A stretch of DNA of 64,000 nucleotides, taken from NCBI GenBank assembly GCA_947568835.1, contig OX387602.1:1830570-1894569 (forward strand), read 5' to 3'. Below are positions 58,301-64,000 of this stretch, one piece after another. The stretch is from Protonemura montana (Eukaryota; Arthropoda; Insecta; Plecoptera; Nemouridae). The position numbers and the translations under genes are program-made. The first letter of the stretch is position 1, and each line of letters opens with the position of its first letter. The notes beneath the pieces were generated by a model. The model searched no databases. It was given only the letters and a program-made list of their open reading frames with translations, and was not told where the DNA came from.

Positions 58301-59644
58301 CGGGAGGGTGGAGAGAACATCATGAGAGATGACATGTTGCTTGGTGAATGAATCGCTGATACATCATTTGGAGATGAGCAGCAGATAGCGGAAGTGGCTA
58401 CCGGCAAAATGTGCTCTCAGCGTTCGGCTGAATCATTTGTGGTTAGGCCGCCGATGTTTGGCAATCGCTGCCAAATATTTCGGGTTTCAAGAATTATCTC
58501 AACGATGGTTTCGTAACTGGGCCCTGTGTGTCGTCCAGATATGTGGGAATGCGAAATGTAACTATTACTATAACGAATCGCTAAACTCATCGCCGCGATG
58601 CTGAAATAGATTGACTTAGAACCGCTTTCGCGATATTTTAATACTCTACCCAAGGAGTCGGCTTTGTATGAGAATATAAAACATATAATTGGATCGTTTC
58701 GTTTTCCTGGCCAGATCGCGAAGAAACAACTTCCAATTCGACTAACATGCTTGTTAGACAATCAATTTGGTAGCAGGGAGGTCTGCCGTGTGTGTTGCTC
58801 GTAATGACCGCTTCAGGGGAGACAGGGTGGAGAGATGAAGAATGCCTTCAGTAGACATCGGAGTGCATTGCCGACGAGAGAGATGGTGCGCTATTCATCT
58901 TCAGGGCGCCCAGTTTTTCGGATCCCGCTAAATGGCCACCGTTTGTCTAGCAAAAAAAAACTTTTGTACAAGGGACAAAGATCGGGTGGGTATATTGTTT
59001 GCTTGAAAAAAATACGATTGGGTTGCATCTTCGAGTTGGACACCATAAATTTTGGATCCTTTCCTGCTTTTCTCCATTGTTGGGTGTCGTCAGTCAGCTT
59101 GCCGAACAATTCCCGTCGTGTTCGTACCCACGGGAGGCCATGCCTCGGACCTCGCTGCCAACCTCGAATGCACCTTTTCAGAGGTGCAAAGCTACCTCGT
59201 GAATCTCATTACAAACAGCGACTCGAGTAAAGAATGCGGCACACTTTCCGTTAACTTGCAAGTGTGAGACTCACTTTTTTGATACAATTAGATTTTTACA
59301 GAGTATAGTGCTATGTGCTTAGCCAGGTTTGTGTGCCTATCCCAGGCAAACAGTCCATAAAAGAAATCTAACAAAATGTATCGGCTATGTTTGCGTTTGG
59401 CGAGGTAATAAACCTTGTCATGTAAGAAAAGGGGTGAAACTCTTCACATTCTCTCTTCAGAAATCTTTCACGTCCATTGGTTCCAGTTTTACTGCCAGTG
59501 CTACTCCAAGAAGAAACTTTGAATTCTTTTATTGCAGTCCACTCTTCAAGTGCGTCAATTCTTTTGTTGCTTATAAATCATGTTTATGAGGGTGGGTGGC
59601 TGTGTGTTAAGTTTCTTGTCTAAGAGTAAATTGCTGCCTTGCAG
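55384..59644. other. No gene recognised
   Basis: No supported exon. A C-rich block at 56,315-56,340 could form a G-quadruplex on the minus strand. A TATTTAAGTTCA motif near 57,793 repeats the one at 55,083. Confidence 0.4.
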
Positions 59645-59826
59645 CCGACGGGAAGTTCCTTAGGAGTTCCTTCGGACGTCTGGATGGGGGCGTCGTGGCC
59701 AGACTGGATGTGGATTGTTTTCACGCAATCCGATCCAGCGACGAAGCTGTAAAACTGTCTACCAAGTCATCCATCAGGCGACCACCCTTAGGGCGACTGC
59801 CCCAATCTTTTATCAAGGCTATCTAA
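59645..59826 (+). CDS. Weak candidate terminal exon of the secreted-protein gene
   Basis: An acceptor (TGCTGCCTTGCAG) precedes a phase-1 frame reading ADGKFLRSSFGRLDGGVVAR and on to a stop at 59,824-59,826. The entry phase fits both the signal-peptide exon and the phase-1 reading of 54,082-54,171. The assembled product of about 113 residues matches nothing I know, so this is tentative. Confidence 0.22.
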
Positions 59827-62800
59827 ACAAACAGGGAGACAACACGAAGACCTTGGCTCCAGGGCAGGGCACTCTCCCAAAAAAAAAATCTGGAGCGCTC
59901 GACGCATGCTCACTTAGCCAACACTGCCCGAGTTACCCTCTTCAAACCCATTTATCTATGTTAGTTTATAAAATCCGATGTTTGTAGCTCGAATCGTAGA
60001 CATGAAATCGATTAGGGGTTTCAACCTCAACTTCATAAGTATCTGGCGGGATCTGGTTTAACATATACACCAAACTGAAGTGAAAAAAAAATCATCAACC
60101 GAGATTGATGTTCTTAAAGCAATCCCTTAATGCATTTACGTTGTTTCAATCCATCTTGGTAGACTTCCCGTTGTGAAGTTTAACTGCTGGATATATTTAA
60201 AAGTTAAAACGCTACCCCTTTATGGCTTCGCTCACGATACATGTTAGCCGATGTAATTTTGCCGTTCATGGTTCAAAGCGTTTCCTGTTGAATTATAAAG
60301 CCCGTGTAATGCATTTGGATGCCAATATGTCTACTTCTTTATAATGTTATATTGCACATGAATTTAGCATGCCTGCTTCAAATGATCTTGGCTCGTCGAT
60401 CAAATGCTAGCAGCAAACAGCTGCGTAGTCTGGGGGGACTACAACTTGGACCAAAAGAAACCAGAAAGAAAAACGGTTAGCAAAAAGAATCGAGGGCTGT
60501 ACTACAAAAAACGAACAGCGAGATGATGAGGACAAAATTCTTTGAAGTCTTAGAGGTGATTTAAAACGTTTAAAGAGCATAGATCACAATATCGTAAATG
60601 GTCATATCATCTCTAAGACTGATGGGCCGTATCAGGAGTGGATTACCCATTGTCAGAAACGACCACCCTGTCTGGCAAGCTGAGTCGAGTCATGCTTCTT
60701 TGTGCCACTGCTTTAAAAAGTCCATGTTTAGTAGAAAAATCATATCCAGCAAACTGCTTGCATCACGTGCAAGGCACATGATTAATGGAATGATGCTCAA
60801 TGCTCGGCTATCAGCTCCAGACTGCGCTCCAGACTGCGCTCCAGACGGAATCCTTCACTGTTCACTCTGATTTCAAGAGAACAACAAGATCTGCCTTGCC
60901 GTTTTCACCGAGTGCCTGCTAGTCGCTCCCCCTAATTTCTGGCTCCTTCATTTTCTTCCTGTTTCTATCTATATATAACTCGAGGAAAATATTTTTTGTT
61001 GATATCTTCCTTTCTCCCAGAAAAACATCTACAAGGAATTATTGATTTGATATTAATATCAAACTTGTATCGATTCTTGAAGTGAGGGTCCTGGTTCCAG
61101 ATCAGCCTGGCCCAAAGCAAAGCTCATACCAGGGTCGTTTTAAGTGTGGTTATTGGTTACTATGCGATCCATCTGCCTGTTCCGCACGCTGAGCTCCATA
61201 CAAAATGAATCCCTCCACCCAGTGTCCATATTTTTGTCGGGGTAAATTATTACAAGACCCGCATTACTATATTAGTTTAATACGAACGACCACGCACCCT
61301 TCGACCCTCTGTCTATAAATCAACGTATAATGTACAATGTGAATCAGCTGCAGTTTGTTTTAACGTCGGCTTGCGAATCCTATTCTTATCGAATTTGCTG
61401 AAGGGGAGATCACAAATTGCATCTTTACGAATATGTTATTTGTTGCCCATTGTATCATGTTTTATGTTAAAGTGTTTATTTTCCATTCTTATGCCCGAGA
61501 GTATCTTTCATCGCTTTGTATGCCTCAATTTTTATCGAGCACAAATCAAAATGTTTCTTTATTCTTAAAGTAGAGATTTCAATGTATTTTCATGTGCGAG
61601 TTAAATGCTCAAAAACGACTCAGGGGTCAGATTTCAGTCCTGGCAAAGGGGTATAAACCCGGTTCTCCCGTGGGGCGATCTACCGATTGCAGATTTAGAG
61701 ATATGCACTCAGAATCGACAGCTACGTTTGCAGCGAAACATATTGTGTGATTGACAACAAGATCATCTGGTTTTTTTATTCTCGCATTTCCATGTCGGTG
61801 TAACTTTGTATCATTTTTTAATTCAAATTTCCATGGCTGGCGGCTTAATTAAAGTTGATTACATTTCAGGATATGTTAAAAGTGCACTTATGTCGGTTAT
61901 TATAATTATAAAAACTATTGTAATTATACTAATTACTAATTATATCAACATTCGTTTCGGTATGGCTTTACAAATTTTACGTAAAAAGAGCATTTTTTTG
62001 AACATAATTAAATGGTTAGGGTTCCCGGAGGAGTTTATCCCCTAACCACATGCCGCTGCTCCGTATGTTTTATTGATTACAGGTGTGCACTTCAAAATTA
62101 CACACAACTACCCTCGTCATTTGAATATTTAATCGATATACCACCGTATACCTTTAGTATGCTTATACATTTTCCTTCACGATTTAATCGAATCCATAAT
62201 TATTCATTTATAATCGGACGTGGCTTATTTTTCTTTTCTTATTTTACGAAGTCGGCATCGCTTTCAATCGAACACAAATCATAACTCTGAGATCAAATCC
62301 CTGTGATCCGACATCTTTGAACGGCATGGGTAAACCAGCTCTAGGCAACTGTGATTCTATTTCCAATGCTTTCTACTTCCTAACCTACTTTATTCCCTGC
62401 ACATTACCTTACATTTTTACACGCATTATTCGAAACAAAAACACCAACCACGCACTGTTTGCCTTACGAAATGTCCAACAAGTATAACCTAGAAATTGTA
62501 CATGGGTTTGGCGGGTGGTTGGACAACAGAACTTCTCAATTTGGTCGGTAAATCAGATAAAACATACATCTATGTACTTCATCTGCTCTAAATCGCTGCG
62601 TGGGTGTAGCCAATTACATTAGCCAATGAGTAATTCACTTTCACCAATGATTGTGTAGTTTTATTTTCAACATTACGCCAGTGAGTGGCCTCAAACTTCA
62701 CCTACTAATGTACCACCTAACCTCGAAGGCGTCGTCGGCAGATTGTTATTCAAGTGAGCACTCTCATCCTTCCGTAAGAATTCACAACTATTTACAGTGA

Positions 62801-64000
62801 GATAGATGGATAGATGGAATATGATAAATAATACCATGAAAAGAAGCTATTTGTTCTTACTATTGCAAACACTTACGCATCAAGGATGCCACGCATTGTT
62901 TGCTCTGTATAAAATACCATTACGAAATAGTGGCCCACCTGAAATGATATTTGCTCACACAAATGGGCACCGTCGCAAACCCTACTCTCTCCACTCACTC
63001 CACGGGTTCGCAAGAGCCAAATCTGGATCTTAGTGTTATATTTTTAGAAGTTTTTAAAAGCTTGGCTGCTTCTTCGAGATAACAGTTCTTAAGGGTCTTA
63101 AAAGGCCGCTTGACTTTTGTCCCATGCGATCGTGCAGATGGCAATATTTTAGATATATTAGAGGATACAGGTGTAATTTAGTGTAATATGTTTTCGTCTC
63201 GACTGCCTTCGCCTAATTGCACCTACCGGTGTTTCAGAAGGAACCGCTTAAAAAAAACTAATAAGGGTCAGGACGGCGCATGTCGTGCCGGTTAAGTTCT
63301 TTCTCTGCTCCGTAAACAATCTACTGCTCTTTCATTCTAAAGAGCAAACCGAAGGCATTCTAGTCCCGATAGTTATTCGACGCGCATGCGTCTGCCGCAC
63401 AGGCCACTAACGCTTGACCAGAATATCAATGCTGGACAAAGTGGAGCCCAGGAATATAATCATGTTGTTGCGTGCATTATTCACCGTCTTGCTTCTTGCT
63501 CTGGCCTCTTAAAAAAAAAAAAATCGAATCCGGAGTTCTGCAGAATGAGCGCGGAGAGAGGATATTGTGCGGCAAATTCATCGGCAACGTCCTGATTTTG
63601 GCGAGGAGTTGCGACGCGGACCGGTCTGCGCGGGCCGGCCCGTCACGGGATCGATTGCGCGCACCGGAACCGGATGCAGATATCTCCGGCGTCGGCGCCA
63701 GGTGAACTACGTAGCACTTCCGAGACTTGCCAAGACACATCTCTGTTACGTGGCTTCTGTTGATAGCGTCGAGATAAGCACGCGTTTATTTATTGACCTG
63801 AAGATAGTTACAATGCGTTTGTTCGGGCAACGTTTGCTTGCTGGCAGTCTGTTTGTTTGTTTGGGCGCAGCGGAGTATCTTGTCAAGGCACGAGGGTGAA
63901 GGAAACGACCTGTCCAACTAGTTTTCAATGAAGCCAATCACCATTGATGCTTCGTGTTTTTCTTTTTTCCCCTGCGCTCTGAACAGAACAAAACTTAACG
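59827..64000. other. No gene recognised
   Basis: AT-rich sequence with a three-unit 12-bp repeat (GCTCCAGACTGC) near 60,808-60,845. A GC-rich block at 63,540-63,705 ends in a possible donor (GCCAG|GTGAAC) on the plus strand and might be an exon of a gene reaching beyond the window, but its frame is ambiguous. Confidence 0.4.

Noticed and set aside
63540-63705. Possible plus-strand exon ending GCCAG|GTGAAC
   Set aside because: More than one frame is open, the acceptor is mediocre and the rest of the gene would be outside the window.

Overview
The window is eukaryotic nuclear DNA from an arthropod, probably an insect; the lineage below that is not resolved. Genes are split by GT-AG introns of roughly 80 bp to several kb. 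A neural-type GPI-anchored Ig/FN3 adhesion gene of the Klingon/Wrapper class, Inr/DPE-type promoter motifs, and the mix of transposons (EnSpm-like, CR1/Jockey-like LINE, 5S-derived SINE) all fit an arthropod. Nothing looks bacterial or viral.

Layout. 1-10.2 kb: a poorly supported minus-strand gene (gene A) with a GC-rich first exon near 9.8-10.1 kb and candidate coding exons at 7.34-7.44, 4.17-4.53 and possibly 3.7 or 2.7 kb; a 60-base G run sits at 1261-1320. 10,848-18,229: a complete, apparently intact two-gene CACTA/EnSpm-type (CMC) DNA transposon with 15-bp terminal inverted repeats. I could splice both of its genes by hand with consistent phases: a 500-residue SAM-domain, SAMD3-like protein (minus, 7 exons) and an 839-residue zinc-finger transposase (plus, 3 exons), divergently transcribed from a 279-bp spacer. 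19,549-26,971: a complete 11-exon minus-strand gene for a 466-residue secreted, GPI-anchored cell-adhesion protein (signal peptide, three Ig domains, one FN3 domain, hydrophobic tail), including one GC-AG intron.

27.9-39.1 kb is a repeat graveyard: a 5'-truncated LINE with an intact reverse-transcriptase frame, a second decayed LINE tail, and two copies of a 5S-rRNA-derived SINE. One SINE copy has expanded into seven exact 91-bp units, each carrying the 5S internal promoter. 42.7-64 kb: a plus-strand first exon encoding a signal peptide behind a clean Inr+DPE promoter (42,699/42,837) with weak candidate downstream exons, a single-exon minus-strand coiled-coil gene resembling ODAD3/CCDC151 (50,181-51,866), a candidate plus-strand first exon at 55,209, and long stretches where I see no gene.

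How things fit together. The two transposon genes form one mobile unit and lie in the intergenic gap between the 5' end of gene A and the 3' end of the adhesion gene. The adhesion gene and the axonemal gene are ordinary host genes with no visible functional link. The most notable items are the intact EnSpm element with its SAM-domain partner gene and the 5S-derived 91-bp array.
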